Assembly (NCBI RefSeq): GCF_008693185.1 | Contig: NZ_VXKN01000003.1 | Span: 186,001 to 250,000 of the forward strand | Source: Acinetobacter qingfengensis | GTDB lineage: Bacteria > Pseudomonadota > Gammaproteobacteria > Pseudomonadales > Moraxellaceae | Direction: 5' to 3' | Length of the DNA: 64,000 bases | Shown: piece by piece, positions 1 to 9,908 of the stretch | Numbering within the stretch: position 1 is the first letter of the stretch | Layout of the letters: the number at the start of each line of letters is the position of its first letter | Position numbers and translations under genes: made by a program | The notes under the pieces: model-generated | What the model saw: the letters and a program-made list of their open reading frames with translations, nothing else | Databases searched by the model: none | What the model was told of the DNA's origin: nothing

Positions 1-608
1 AATTGTTCAAAACTTAATCCTTGAACCATTTCTATGACCTTTAAACCATTTTCCGTGACATCAATAATGCACAAATCGGTATAGATACGATCTACACATT
101 GCAACCCTGTCGCAGGATAAGTCAATTGTTCAACAATTTTAAAATCACCTTGTTTGGTCACATGTTCTGTAGTGATATAAACTTTTTTGGCACCAACTGC
201 CAAATCCATTGCACCACCTACTGATGGAATGGCATCTTTGGCACCAGTATGCCAATTGGCCAGATCACCATTTTCGGCAATTTGAAAAGCACCAAGTACA
301 GCAATGTCCAAATGTCCACCTCTCATCATGGCAAAAGAATCACCATGATGGAAGAAACATCCACCTGACTGTAACGTCACATATTCCTTTCCTGCATTGA
401 TTAATTCAGGGTCCTCTTCCCCTTTGTTAGGGGGGGGACCAAAAGCCAATACTCCATTTTCAGAATGTAAGAACACTTCCTTATCTTTGGATAAATAATT
501 AGCGATTCGGGTTGGCAGACCAATCCCTAAATTGACATAACTACCTTCTGGAATATCCTTGGCAACACGTGCAGCAATTTGATCACGGCTTAATTTTTGA
601 TAGCTCAT
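1..608 (-). CDS. pcaJ: 3-oxoadipate CoA-transferase subunit B, partial (C-terminus off the left edge)
   Basis: Beta subunit of a family I succinyl-CoA:3-oxoacid CoA-transferase, most likely the 3-oxoadipate enzyme of the beta-ketoadipate pathway, working as a heterotetramer with the A subunit encoded upstream. About 202 residues are visible and the reading frame runs open past base 1. Seen: MSYQKLSRDQIAARVAKDIP at the N-terminus, GLPTRIANYL, the SENG motif that carries the catalytic Glu in this family, AFGPPP, and GGAMDLAVGAKKV. The ATG follows a GGGAG ribosome site; the gap to the A subunit is 18 bp, so the two are one operon. The GPPP codons contain a run of eight C (430-437) that stays in frame. 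CatJ or ScoB are alternatives; the divergent IclR-type regulator favours PcaJ. Confidence 0.85.
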   Translation of the reverse strand, partial: MSYQKLSRDQIAARVAKDIPEGSYVNLGIGLPTRIANYLSKDKEVFLHSENGVLAFGPPPNKGEEDPELINAGKEYVTLQSGGCFFHHGDSFAMMRGGHLDIAVLGAFQIAENGDLANWHTGAKDAIPSVGGAMDLAVGAKKVYITTEHVTKQGDFKIVEQLTYPATGLQCVDRIYTDLCIIDVTENGLKVIEMVQGLSFEQ

Positions 609-626
609 TTTTGCTCTCCCGATTTT

Positions 627-1283
627 TTAAACCTTTACCACGTGTTTTACAAAAATACCCGGTGTTATCACTTCTTCCGGATCAAGATCTCCCAGATCGA
701 CCACTTGCGATACCTGGGCAATACTACATTTGGCTGCCATCGCCATAATTGGGCCAAAATTACGGGCTGATTTACGATAAATCAGATTACCCCAACGATC
801 ACCTTTATAAGCTTTGATTAAAGCAATATCTGCATGAATTGGATATTCCAGTACGTAATGTTTCCCTTCAATTTCACGAGTTTCTTTGCCTTCCGCCAAC
901 ACTGTACCAAATCCAGTTGGTGTATAAACTGCTCCTAATCCCATACCAGCAGCTTGAATACGACATGCCAGATTACCTTGAGGAACGACCTCAAGTTCAA
1001 TTTTTCCACTACGATATAATTCATCAAAAATGTAGGAATCAGCCTGACGTGGAAACGAACATAAAATCTTTTTCACAGCACCAGTGGACAATAATTTCGC
1101 CAAACCGTAATCTCCATTACCAGCGTTATTACTAACGATGGTCAGGTCTTTTCGGCCAAGTTCGATTAGCCCATCAATCAATTCAGCGGGCTGCCCTGCT
1201 GAACCAAAGCCACCGATCAGGATCGTTGCACCATCCTGAATCTGTGATAATGCACCTGTTAATGAGGTGATTTTGTTGATCAT
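627..1283 (-). CDS. pcaI: 3-oxoadipate CoA-transferase subunit A
   Basis: Alpha subunit of the succinyl-CoA:3-oxoadipate CoA-transferase, 218 residues, which is the normal size for the family. The N-terminal GGFGSAGQPAELIDGL region and the following NNAGNGDYGL are typical of the CoA-binding fold of PcaI/CatI/ScoA. The start chosen is the ATG at 1283, preceded by GGAG at a good distance; a GTG four codons upstream overlaps that ribosome site and is unlikely. First gene of an operon that continues into pcaJ and out of the window; in Acinetobacter the remaining pca genes commonly follow. Divergent from the IclR-type gene at 1545, which probably regulates it. CatI and ScoA cannot be fully excluded by sequence alone. 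Confidence 0.85.
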   Translation of the reverse strand: MINKITSLTGALSQIQDGATILIGGFGSAGQPAELIDGLIELGRKDLTIVSNNAGNGDYGLAKLLSTGAVKKILCSFPRQADSYIFDELYRSGKIELEVVPQGNLACRIQAAGMGLGAVYTPTGFGTVLAEGKETREIEGKHYVLEYPIHADIALIKAYKGDRWGNLIYRKSARNFGPIMAMAAKCSIAQVSQVVDLGDLDPEEVITPGIFVKHVVKV

Positions 1284-1438
1284 TTTCTGCTCCACTGCAA
1301 AACATTTCCAGAATCGGGGAGATCAAAGCTAAATTGTAGGTTTAAATGACGATAGCAATTCCAACTATTTTACTTTACATTCCCTTTGCTGCATTTTTGA
1401 TAAATTTCAATTAATTTACCAGTGATTTTTTTCTTTTA

Positions 1439-1475
1439 TGTTCGATTAATAGTAAACTAATACGACTATCGAACA
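1439..1475. promoter_or_regulatory. Inverted repeat, candidate PcaU-type operator
   Basis: Perfect 8-bp arms TGTTCGAT (1439-1446) and ATCGAACA (1468-1475) separated by 21 bp in the divergent pcaI/regulator interval. The GTTCGAT core resembles what is remembered of PcaU/PobR binding sites in Acinetobacter, which combine a palindrome with a further repeat. No convincing third repeat was found. The regulator assignment is inference. Confidence 0.5.
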
Positions 1476-1544
1476 ATTCTTTATTCAGTAAATTTGCATT
1501 AAATTGCTGCTGTTCTATCTTTATTTAACACAGGATTGTCGTAT

Positions 1545-2354
1545 ATGATTGAAAAAAAACGACTTCAAAATCCGGACAATAGAAAAACTATTCGCCATGA
1601 AGACTTTATCGCAGGGATTGCCAAGGGTATGGCTATTCTGGATAGTTTTGGTACAGATCGACATCGTATGAATATTTCTATGGCAGCTGAACGTACTGGT
1701 TTAACCCGCGCCGCTGCCCGCCGTCATTTATTAACGTTAGAATATTTAGGCTATCTTGAATCAGATGGGCATTTTTTTTATTTAACCCCCAAAGTTTTAA
1801 AATTTTCAGGTGCGTATCTGGGTGCTGCCTATTTACCGAAAATTTCACAATCTTTATTAAACTTATTAACTAATCAAACATCACAAATTTATTCGGTAAT
1901 GGTACTAGATGGTTTTGAAGCCATCACCATTGCGCGTAGTGCAGCACACCAACAAACTGATCGGGTTAATCCTTATGGATTACATCTGGGGAATCGCTTG
2001 CCGGCTCATGCAACTTCTGCTGGTAAAGTATTATTAGCACATTTACCTGAACAAGAAAGGTTAGACTGGCTAGATAAATATCCATTACAGCGTTTAACTA
2101 AATATACCTATAAGCATAATCAGGATTTTTTAAATCTGTTACAGCAGATTCTAGAACAAGGTTGGTGCTATTCTGCTGAAGAACATGAACTGGGGGTGCA
2201 TGCGCTTGCCGTACCAATATTTAATTCATCTCTTAAGGTCATTGCTGCCCTGAATATTGTTGCACCAACAGGACGGATTACCAAAGCCTATATGGTTGAT
2301 TATATTTTACCATTACTTCAGGATACTTCCCGTGAATTAAGGAATTTATTATGA
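1545..2354 (+). CDS. pcaU: IclR-family regulator, PcaU/PobR-like
   Basis: Transcription factor of the IclR family, 269 residues from the ATG at 1545 (an in-frame TTG nine bases upstream has no better ribosome site). The N-terminal DFIAGIAKGMAILDSF followed by a winged helix (roughly residues 20-85, with AERTGLTRAAARRHLLTLE as recognition helix region) and a C-terminal effector domain containing LPAHATSAGKVLLAHL and LGVHALAVPIF match PcaU/PobR/PcaR regulators of aromatic catabolism. Divergent from pcaIJ with an inverted repeat between them, so it probably activates pca genes in response to protocatechuate and represses itself. PcaU is the best guess from context; PcaR or another member of the subfamily is possible. 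Confidence 0.75.
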   Translation: MIEKKRLQNPDNRKTIRHEDFIAGIAKGMAILDSFGTDRHRMNISMAAERTGLTRAAARRHLLTLEYLGYLESDGHFFYLTPKVLKFSGAYLGAAYLPKISQSLLNLLTNQTSQIYSVMVLDGFEAITIARSAAHQQTDRVNPYGLHLGNRLPAHATSAGKVLLAHLPEQERLDWLDKYPLQRLTKYTYKHNQDFLNLLQQILEQGWCYSAEEHELGVHALAVPIFNSSLKVIAALNIVAPTGRITKAYMVDYILPLLQDTSRELRNLL

Positions 2355-2481
2355 TTGCTATCTTTAATGAAGATTTGACTAAATGCATGTTTTTCTAAAT
2401 TTATTTTTAAATTAAATTAGTCTAATTTTATAAAGTAAGCTGTATTTAGTTCATTTGATACTGAAAATACTATAGCTATAT

Positions 2482-2516
2482 AAAAAAGACTCTGCACAGG
2501 CAGAGTCTTTTTTAAA
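2482..2516. terminator. Bidirectional rho-independent terminator
   Basis: Stem GACTCTG (2488-2494) with CAGAGTC (2501-2507), loop CACAGG, flanked by six A on the left and six T on the right, so it can end both the regulator transcript and the nuo operon transcript. Confidence 0.85.
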
Positions 2517-2527
2517 ATAAAATCTAA

Positions 2528-3997
2528 TTAACGTACAACAGAAATTGATGCAGCTGCTGCAAAGTCTAATAATGGCTGCGGATAAACACCCAAAACCAGA
2601 ACCAATAGCGCTGCCAACAATACCATAATACCGCCCGCAGTTTGTCCCCAATTATGCTGTGCATCAATACGCGGGGTTTCCGGTGGTGTCAAATACATAA
2701 TTACCATTACACGTAAATAATAGTATAAACCAATACCACTACCCACAATGACCATTGCTGCAAGGAACCAGTGTGCGCCAGCAACTGCGGCCATGACCAC
2801 CACAAATTTAGCAATAAAACCAGCAGTCAATGGAATACCTGCCAACGATAACATCATCACAGTCAGTGTTGCAGTCAAGATTGGGCGGCGCCAGAATAAA
2901 CCACGATAATCTGCCAGACTTTCGGCTTCATCCAGATTGTTGTATGGACTAGACATTAAAGATACTGCACCAAAAGCACCAATTGTTGTCAGTACATAAG
3001 TTGCAATGTATACAGTAATTGTACTCACACTTGATACATCCGTGCTGATCAAAGCAACTAGCAGATAACCAAAATGGGCAATAGATGAATATGCTAGAAT
3101 ACGTTTTAAATTAACCTGTGTTACTGCCAATAAGTTACCACACACAATCGACAATACAGCGATAACTGTAAGTACAGTCATCATACCATCTAGCACCAAC
3201 GTACCTGATGTTAAGACATAACGTAAAAACAAACCAAGCATTGCCACTTTGGCGACAGTCGCAAGAAATGTTGCCATTGGTGTTGGCGCACCTTGATAAA
3301 CATCAGGTGTCCATTTATGAAATGGCGCCATAGATAATTTGAATGCGCTAGCAAATACCACCAATGCCAATCCAATCACCACCAATGGCTCATTTAAGGT
3401 ATGCACAATCTTTAATGCAGATTCCATAAATGACATTTCGCCAGTGTAGGCATACACGTATGCCAGACCCATTAACAACATTGCAGAAGCAGTTGCAGAT
3501 AGGACCAGATATTTAACCCCAGCTTCAAGTGATTTTTCACGTTGATAAGTATAGGCAAGCATGCCATATACAGGAATAGACATGGTTTCTAAAGCGATAA
3601 AGAAAGAAGCATAATGTGTACTAGACACCATTAACATCGCCCCTGTTACTGAAGCCAGCAACAGGATATATAACTCTTCACGATTATCTTTGAAACTATC
3701 AATATAAGCATGTGACAAAGTACAGCAAGCCAGTGCTGATACTAGAATCATCAGCATATACATATTGGCAAACTGATCAACAGTAAATAAACCCATGATG
3801 TTGCCAGGTGGAAGACCCAACCACAAATTACGCACAATCAGTAAAGCAGCAAGGTTTAAACCAATCACACTAAGTGTTGCTACCATCGTATGATTACGCT
3901 TGAGCGCTACCAGTAACATCGCAATGATCGCTGTTAAGGCCACGATCATCACAGGTGCTAAAAGCATTAGCTCCGAAAATGAAATTGTGAAGTTCAT
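2528..3997 (-). CDS. nuoN: NADH-quinone oxidoreductase subunit N
   Basis: Antiporter-like membrane subunit of complex I, 489 residues with about 14 hydrophobic segments, last gene of the operon. Helps form the proton channel in the membrane arm. Family marks seen: MSIPVYGMLAY, ASAFKLSMAPFHKWTPDVYQGAPTP and QVNLKRILAYSSIAHFGYLL, which carry the conserved Lys and His residues of the antiporter-type subunits. Starts three bases after nuoM ends, and is followed at once by the terminator at 2482-2516. Length and order match other gammaproteobacterial nuo operons. Confidence 0.97.
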   Translation of the reverse strand: MNFTISFSELMLLAPVMIVALTAIIAMLLVALKRNHTMVATLSVIGLNLAALLIVRNLWLGLPPGNIMGLFTVDQFANMYMLMILVSALACCTLSHAYIDSFKDNREELYILLLASVTGAMLMVSSTHYASFFIALETMSIPVYGMLAYTYQREKSLEAGVKYLVLSATASAMLLMGLAYVYAYTGEMSFMESALKIVHTLNEPLVVIGLALVVFASAFKLSMAPFHKWTPDVYQGAPTPMATFLATVAKVAMLGLFLRYVLTSGTLVLDGMMTVLTVIAVLSIVCGNLLAVTQVNLKRILAYSSIAHFGYLLVALISTDVSSVSTITVYIATYVLTTIGAFGAVSLMSSPYNNLDEAESLADYRGLFWRRPILTATLTVMMLSLAGIPLTAGFIAKFVVVMAAVAGAHWFLAAMVIVGSGIGLYYYLRVMVIMYLTPPETPRIDAQHNWGQTAGGIMVLLAALLVLVLGVYPQPLLDFAAAASISVVR

Positions 3998-4000
3998 GGC

Positions 4001-5608
4001 TTATTGGATCTCCGATGGGTTAAGTTGAACAGCAGCAGGATCAACCACGCTATGGATTTGAGGTAAGTAACTGTTCACGATCCAACTCATACTTGAATTT
4101 GAAATATCAAGAATAGTTTGTGGATATAAACCTAGCCATACCAAACCAACAACGGCAAGCATTAAAATACCAATCTCACGTGCCGATAAATCTTTTAAAG
4201 GCTGTTGATAATGTTGCGCCTGTTCTTTATTTGGCTCACCGAATAATGAACGATGAATCAGAATCAAACCGTATAAACCTGCAAATACCAAACTGACCGC
4301 AGCAATAATCGTGAAAACAGGATAACGTGCATAAGAACCCATCAAAATCAGGAATTCACCAATAAAGTTACCTAAACCTGGAATGCCGACCAATGCAGCA
4401 ATAAAGAACATCAGGAAGAATGGCAGATAACGGAACTGACCACGAATACCCCCCATCAAACGCATATCACGGGTATGTAAACGCTCATAAATCTGGCCAC
4501 ACATAATAAACAATGCGGCAGAAGATAAACCATGAGCCAACATCATGACCATCAAGCCCTGATAAGTCAAAATATTACCTGCATAGATTGCCAGTAACAC
4601 AAAACCCATGTGAGAAATCGAGGTATAAGCCAACAAACGTTTCATATCGGTTTGCTGATATGCACACCATGCCCCGTAAAAAATACCAATTAAACCGAGA
4701 ATAATGGCAATGTTTGCAAATTCAGCAGATGCTTCAGGGAAGAATGGAATAGTAAAACGAATTAAACCGTAAGCTGCAGTTTTGATCAGGATCCCGGCCA
4801 AATCCACAGAACCAGCGGTTGGTGCCTGTGCATGCGCATCTGGTAGCCAGCCATGTAAAGGAAATACTGGTAATTTGACAGCAAAACCAATAAAGAAACA
4901 CAGCATCAAGGCATAATCTAAACCATGTGGAATCTGCGTCCCCAATAAGTCCATATAATCAAAACTTAAACGGGCATTATCAGGATTAATCTGTAATTGT
5001 TGCGTATAGTTGATAATGACAAGTGCCAAAATACCAACCAGCATGATTAATCCGGCAACCTGAGTATAAATAAAGAACTTGGTTGCTGCATAAACACGTG
5101 AACGACCGTTAGAACCTTTGTGCCCCCAAAGTGCGATCAGGAAGTAAATCGGAACCAGCATCATTTCCCAAAAGAAGAAGAACAGGAACATATCGATGGC
5201 GATAAATACACCAATAACTGCGCCTAAACTCCACAATAGATTCAGAAAAAAGAAACCTTCATTCTTTTGAATTTCTGACCATGAACAACCAACAGCCATC
5301 ACACCCAGTAACGCTGTTAATGCCACCATCAGCATTGACATACCATCAATTGCCAAATGGATACTGATCCCAAAAGTTGGAATCCAGTTCACCTGAAATT
5401 GTGCTGCCCATTCAGGCACCTGACCTTGAGGATCAAATTGATAATTACCACTTTGCCAAAGGATTAATGTTAATCCTAAAGTAATTACCATACCAATCAG
5501 GGCAATCCATTTTGGAAGATTTGAACCTGCTTTATCTGCAATCCAACACAAAAATCCAGCAATAAAAGGAACCAGAATCAGTGCGGGAAGAAGTAAATTG
5601 TTATCCAT
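4001..5608 (-). CDS. nuoM: NADH-quinone oxidoreductase subunit M
   Basis: Second antiporter-like membrane subunit of complex I, 535 residues, about 14 membrane segments. The broken-helix/channel motifs FFFFWEMMLVPIYFLIALWG, AVKLPVFPLHGWLPDAH and DMKRLLAYTSISHMGFVLL are clear; the Glu of WEMM and the Lys of VKLP are the residues usually linked to proton pumping. The C-terminus ends in a hydrophilic tail with PAAVQLNPSEIQ. One base separates it from nuoL upstream, so the two are translationally linked. Confidence 0.97.
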   Translation of the reverse strand: MDNNLLLPALILVPFIAGFLCWIADKAGSNLPKWIALIGMVITLGLTLILWQSGNYQFDPQGQVPEWAAQFQVNWIPTFGISIHLAIDGMSMLMVALTALLGVMAVGCSWSEIQKNEGFFFLNLLWSLGAVIGVFIAIDMFLFFFFWEMMLVPIYFLIALWGHKGSNGRSRVYAATKFFIYTQVAGLIMLVGILALVIINYTQQLQINPDNARLSFDYMDLLGTQIPHGLDYALMLCFFIGFAVKLPVFPLHGWLPDAHAQAPTAGSVDLAGILIKTAAYGLIRFTIPFFPEASAEFANIAIILGLIGIFYGAWCAYQQTDMKRLLAYTSISHMGFVLLAIYAGNILTYQGLMVMMLAHGLSSAALFIMCGQIYERLHTRDMRLMGGIRGQFRYLPFFLMFFIAALVGIPGLGNFIGEFLILMGSYARYPVFTIIAAVSLVFAGLYGLILIHRSLFGEPNKEQAQHYQQPLKDLSAREIGILMLAVVGLVWLGLYPQTILDISNSSMSWIVNSYLPQIHSVVDPAAVQLNPSEIQ

Positions 5609-5609
5609 C

Positions 5610-7502
5610 TTATACCCCCACCTGAGTAATGATTAAGACGATCAACAAGACCACAACACCTAATCCAATACTCGAAGCGTATTCACGTAGTAAACCTGTT
5701 TGACGATAGCTGGTAAATTTATGACCACCTTTTACAAGTGCAGGCACCAGTAACCACAAACCATCAACAGGATCACGTCCTAACAAACGTGCCAGTAATA
5801 AAAATGGTTTAACAAAAACAATGTTATACAGTGCATCAAAACCAAAGGCTGTCCGCCAGATGTGTGATATACCAGCACCAAATCCAGTGTTGGCAATTGT
5901 TTTGACTGCATTATAAGCAAAAGCAAACAAAATCACGCCAATCACTAGGCCACCTAATGCAATGCCTACTGCAGTATGTTCTGCACCATGCACAGCATGC
6001 TCAAGGCTTTCTGGAATCGCAAATACGGGAATTTGTGCAGATGTCAGTAATTTTTCTACTGGTGCTTTTAATAAGGCACCCACACCTGTAGATAAAACCA
6101 GCAGGATGGACAATGGCCCCCAATAAGTTACACCTTTAATTGGATGTGCATGAGTTTTTTCTTGACCAAAGAATACCAGCCAAATTAAACGGAAAGTGTA
6201 GATAGATGTCAGGAATGCCCCTGCAACACCTGTCCAGTATAAGCAGTTATATAATGGTAAATTTGCAATCTGGCCATGTGCATATACTGCACCTAAAATC
6301 GCATCTTTGGAGAAATAACCCACAGTGATAAACGGTAATGCCGCCAAGGCTCCGCCACCAACAACAAAACAGGCAAATACAAATGGAATTTTCTTCCATA
6401 ATCCACCCATCTTAAAGATGTTTTGTTCATGGTGACAAGCAATGATTACAGCGCCTGAAGACAAGAATAATAATGCTTTAAAGAAAGCATGCGTCAACAT
6501 GTGGAATAAACCAGCCTGATAAGCTTCAGCACCAACCGCCATAAACATATAACCGAGCTGACTCATGGTTGAATAAGCCAAGACACGTTTGATATCGGTT
6601 TGAACCAGTGCAGCAAAACCTGCAACCAGTAAAGTCACTGCCCCTGTAATCGAGATAAATTGTAACACCTGAGGTGCCATCTCAAATACGGTATAGGTAC
6701 GCGATGTTAAATACACCCCGGCAGTTACCATTGTTGCAGCGTGAATCAATGCGGATACAGGTGTTGGACCTGCCATCGCATCAGCTAACCATGTTTGTAA
6801 TGGAATTTGTGCTGACTTACCTGCTGCCCCAAGGAACAACATCAGTGCTGTCCAGAAAGCAAGGTTACTGTCCGTTAATACCACATGCGCATTTTCTACA
6901 ATATAAACTGTATCAAGCGTACCAAACTGCTGATATAACAGGAATAAGGCAATTAATAAGAATACATCACCAACACGAGTTACAGTAAAGGCTTTAATGG
7001 CCGCCCAACCATTGGCTGGATTTACATAATAATAACCAATCAACAGGTATGAGCATAAACCTACACCTTCCCAGCCCAAAAATAATAACGCTAAGTTATC
7101 ACCCAGTACCAATACCAGCATACTGGCAACAAACAGGTTAAAATAGGAGAAGAAACGCGCATAACCATATTCATCGCCACGCATATACCATGAGGCAAAA
7201 ATATGAATTAAAAAACCGACACCAGTTACCATGCCTGTCATCAATAATGACAAACCATCCAGATGTAAACCAATCTGCGGTGCAAAACCACCCACATTAA
7301 ACCACGTCCAGAGATTTTGGTTATAGGCCATACCACCTTGCTGATAAAAATCAAGACCAGCATACAAAGTGGTTAATGCAGATAAACCGACAGCACCCAC
7401 ACCAATAATGGCTGCAACATTTTCAGAAAGCCTGTCACGGCCTGCCGCCAAAATAATAAAACCGATTAGCGGGAATAGAATTGTTAAATATAAATAACTC
7501 AT
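5610..7502 (-). CDS. nuoL: NADH-quinone oxidoreductase subunit L
   Basis: Distal proton-pumping membrane subunit of complex I, 630 residues. Seen: [56 protein letters not shown] and [20 protein letters not shown], all hallmark NuoL motifs with the pump Glu/Lys/His residues. After the core helices there is the lateral amphipathic helix region that runs back along NuoM/N, ending in hydrophobic [16 protein letters not shown]. Its ATG overlaps the nuoK stop by four bases, indicating coupled translation. Confidence 0.97.
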   Translation of the reverse strand: MSYLYLTILFPLIGFIILAAGRDRLSENVAAIIGVGAVGLSALTTLYAGLDFYQQGGMAYNQNLWTWFNVGGFAPQIGLHLDGLSLLMTGMVTGVGFLIHIFASWYMRGDEYGYARFFSYFNLFVASMLVLVLGDNLALLFLGWEGVGLCSYLLIGYYYVNPANGWAAIKAFTVTRVGDVFLLIALFLLYQQFGTLDTVYIVENAHVVLTDSNLAFWTALMLFLGAAGKSAQIPLQTWLADAMAGPTPVSALIHAATMVTAGVYLTSRTYTVFEMAPQVLQFISITGAVTLLVAGFAALVQTDIKRVLAYSTMSQLGYMFMAVGAEAYQAGLFHMLTHAFFKALLFLSSGAVIIACHHEQNIFKMGGLWKKIPFVFACFVVGGGALAALPFITVGYFSKDAILGAVYAHGQIANLPLYNCLYWTGVAGAFLTSIYTFRLIWLVFFGQEKTHAHPIKGVTYWGPLSILLVLSTGVGALLKAPVEKLLTSAQIPVFAIPESLEHAVHGAEHTAVGIALGGLVIGVILFAFAYNAVKTIANTGFGAGISHIWRTAFGFDALYNIVFVKPFLLLARLLGRDPVDGLWLLVPALVKGGHKFTSYRQTGLLREYASSIGLGVVVLLIVLIITQVGV

Positions 7503-7807
7503 CCGCGCATCTCTCTAGCTGCATCCACATCCAAGTGATGGAAGCGGTGATAAAATTGAAGCACAATTGCCAAACCAATACAGGCTTCTGCTGCTGCAAG
7601 TGTCAAAATAAAGATAAACATCACTTGCCCGTCTGGTTGTCCCCAAACACTACCTGCCAATACAAATGCAAGTGCTGCTGCATTCATCATCACCTCAAGG
7701 CTCATCAGAATGAACAACACATTACGGCGTACCATCACACCACAAAATCCAAGGGCGAAAAGAATCGTCGCAAGAATTAAGCCGTGATCCAAAGGAATTT
7801 GACCCAT
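7499..7807 (-). CDS. nuoK: NADH-quinone oxidoreductase subunit K
   Basis: Small membrane subunit of complex I, 102 residues with three transmembrane helices, equivalent to mitochondrial ND4L. Two membrane-buried Glu residues important for pumping are visible in [13 protein letters not shown] and [13 protein letters not shown]. It overlaps nuoJ by one base and nuoL by four, as is usual for this part of the operon. Confidence 0.97.
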   Translation of the reverse strand: MGQIPLDHGLILATILFALGFCGVMVRRNVLFILMSLEVMMNAAALAFVLAGSVWGQPDGQVMFIFILTLAAAEACIGLAIVLQFYHRFHHLDVDAAREMRG

Positions 7808-8334
7808 TAGTCTTGCTCCTTGTCTTGTTCGCTCTCTTCACCCAAGCCACGCTTACCTAAATGATAAGCAGCGACTATGGCACCCAATAACAACATTGCC
7901 GCAACTTCAACCAATAATAAATACTTGGTAAATAAACTTGTGCCCACTTCTTTTGGCGTCACAAGCTGTTGTCCGAGTGTGGCATCAACTTGCGAATAAC
8001 TTAACATCCATACAAGTGTCAGTCCCAGAATAAAGCTCATTGCTGCCGGCCATGCCCATGTTGATGAGGTTAACCATGCTTTTTCCTGTGCTACAGTATG
8101 TGAGCCTAAATTTAACATCATCACCACGAATACGAACAACACCATGATCGCACCCGCATAGACAATAATTTCCAGCGCACCAGCAAAAGGTGCCCCAACA
8201 ATAAAGAAAATCCCCGCAACTGCCAGAAGTGAAACAATCAAGCTAAGTAAGGCATGAACAGGATTAGAATTTGTAATCACACGTATCGTTGAAATAATGG
8301 CGACCAGTGCCATTAAATAAAATGGCCACATCAT
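7807..8334 (-). CDS. nuoJ: NADH-quinone oxidoreductase subunit J
   Basis: Membrane subunit of complex I (ND6 equivalent), 175 residues with five hydrophobic segments. [21 protein letters not shown] and [20 protein letters not shown] (helix 3 with the pi-bulge region, conserved Tyr-Ala-Gly-Ala) identify it. It ends in a charged tail rich in Glu, Gln and Asp. Its start overlaps the nuoI stop as ATGA. Confidence 0.96.
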   Translation of the reverse strand: MMWPFYLMALVAIISTIRVITNSNPVHALLSLIVSLLAVAGIFFIVGAPFAGALEIIVYAGAIMVLFVFVVMMLNLGSHTVAQEKAWLTSSTWAWPAAMSFILGLTLVWMLSYSQVDATLGQQLVTPKEVGTSLFTKYLLLVEVAAMLLLGAIVAAYHLGKRGLGEESEQDKEQD

Positions 8335-8873
8335 GGTAATAAGCTCCGTGTATCGATCGGTGCACTTTCTCGTTGTGCCTGACCTTTCTCTTTTCCTGCC
8401 ACAGCCATACCTGTTACACGGTAGAAGTTATAATCAGGATATTTACCTGGCCCAGAAATCAGCAGGTTTTCTTTTTCATAAACCAGATCCTGACGCACGT
8501 ATTCACCCAATTCAAAATCAGGCGTTAACTGAATTGCCGTGGTTGGACAGGCTTCTTCACACATTCCACAAAAAATGCAACGTGAGAAGTTAATACGGAA
8601 AAATTCAGGATACCAACGTCCATCTTCTTTTTCGGCTTTTTGTAATGAAATACAACCTACCGGACAAGCGACAGCACACAGGTTACAAGCAACACAGCGC
8701 TCTTCACCATCAGGATCACGAGTTAATACAATACGACCACGATAACGTGGCGGAACAATTTGTTCAGCCGGCGTTTCCGGATACATGATGGTGTCACGTT
8801 TACGTGTAGCGTGGGTAAAGACCATCCATAAGGTACGAACGATTGACCCAACACCAGCCAGAAATTTATACAT
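8331..8873 (-). CDS. nuoI: NADH-quinone oxidoreductase subunit I (2x 4Fe-4S)
   Basis: Peripheral-arm ferredoxin subunit of complex I, 180 residues. Two 4Fe-4S motifs are complete: [15 protein letters not shown] and [15 protein letters not shown], carrying clusters N6a and N6b that pass electrons from NuoG toward NuoB. The N-terminal [19 protein letters not shown] is the amphipathic segment that docks on the membrane domain. Eighteen bases separate it from nuoH. Confidence 0.97.
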   Translation of the reverse strand: MYKFLAGVGSIVRTLWMVFTHATRKRDTIMYPETPAEQIVPPRYRGRIVLTRDPDGEERCVACNLCAVACPVGCISLQKAEKEDGRWYPEFFRINFSRCIFCGMCEEACPTTAIQLTPDFELGEYVRQDLVYEKENLLISGPGKYPDYNFYRVTGMAVAGKEKGQAQRESAPIDTRSLLP

Positions 8874-8891
8874 TCTATTCTCCCTGCTGTC

Positions 8892-9905
8892 CTAGGCCTG
8901 ATTCATCAGAATCAACGCACCAGTTACCAGAAGGTTAACCAATGCTAGCGGTAAACAAATTTTCCAACCAAAGTTCATCACCTGGTCATAACGTGGTCGC
9001 ATCAATGAAGCACGCGCCAAAATGAACATCATCATAAAAAACATGGTTTTGATGATGAACCAGAATGCAGGTGGAATAAATGAAATATTCAGATTAAATG
9101 GTGCTAACCAGCCACCAAAAAACAATGTCACAATCAATGCTGAGATCAAAATAATATTGACATATTCAGCAACGAAGAACATGCCCCATTTCATTCCGCC
9201 ATATTCAACGTGATAACCTTCCGATAATTCCTGTTCTGCTTCAGGTTGGTCAAATGGATGACGGTGAGTCACTGCAACACCTGCAACCACAAAAATCAGG
9301 AAGCCAAAAAATTGTGGCACGATAAACCAGATTTCTTTTTGTGCTTCAACAATTTCACGCATGTTGAATGAACCAGCCAATGCAACCACACCCATCAACG
9401 AAATTCCTAGAAACACTTCATAAGAAATCGTTTGTGCAGAAGAACGCAATGCACCCAGTAAGGCATATTTGTTGTTGGATGCCCAACCACCAAATAGCAC
9501 AGCATAAACCGCAATACCAGCCATTGCCATAAAGAACAATAGACCAATATTCAAATCAGCTACGCCCATTGTAGGGCTGATCGGAATGACCAGAAAAGAC
9601 ATAACAGCAGTTGCCATTGCAATTGCTGGTGCCATACGGAAAATCAGTTTATCGGCAAATTTTGGTGTCCAGTCTTCCTTAAACATGATTTTAAGCATGT
9701 CTGCAACAATCTGGAACATCCCGAAAGGGCCTACACGGTTTGGACCATAACGATCCTGCCATAAACCGAGCAACCGTCGCTCGATAAATGACATATACGC
9801 TGCTGCCAGAACCACAACCAACAAAATTACGATAGCTTGGATCACGCTGTAAGCGATTGGCCAGTTTGCTGCCCAGTTTGGTAGTGCGCGTAATGCTTCA
9901 TTCAT
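8892..9905 (-). CDS. nuoH: NADH-quinone oxidoreductase subunit H
   Basis: Membrane subunit of complex I (ND1), 337 residues, eight or more transmembrane segments; forms the quinone entry site with NuoB and NuoD. Seen: [19 protein letters not shown] near the N-terminus, [20 protein letters not shown], and the acidic loop [20 protein letters not shown] that lines the E-channel. These are among the most conserved segments of the family and all are intact. Three bases separate it from nuoG. Confidence 0.97.
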   Translation of the reverse strand: MNEALRALPNWAANWPIAYSVIQAIVILLVVVLAAAYMSFIERRLLGLWQDRYGPNRVGPFGMFQIVADMLKIMFKEDWTPKFADKLIFRMAPAIAMATAVMSFLVIPISPTMGVADLNIGLLFFMAMAGIAVYAVLFGGWASNNKYALLGALRSSAQTISYEVFLGISLMGVVALAGSFNMREIVEAQKEIWFIVPQFFGFLIFVVAGVAVTHRHPFDQPEAEQELSEGYHVEYGGMKWGMFFVAEYVNIILISALIVTLFFGGWLAPFNLNISFIPPAFWFIIKTMFFMMMFILARASLMRPRYDQVMNFGWKICLPLALVNLLVTGALILMNQA

Positions 9906-9908
9906 AAT

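Noticed and set aside
430..437. Run of eight G in pcaJ as a phase-variable tract
   Set aside because: It encodes a conserved GPPP segment in a core metabolic enzyme and stays in frame; there is no reason to expect switching there.
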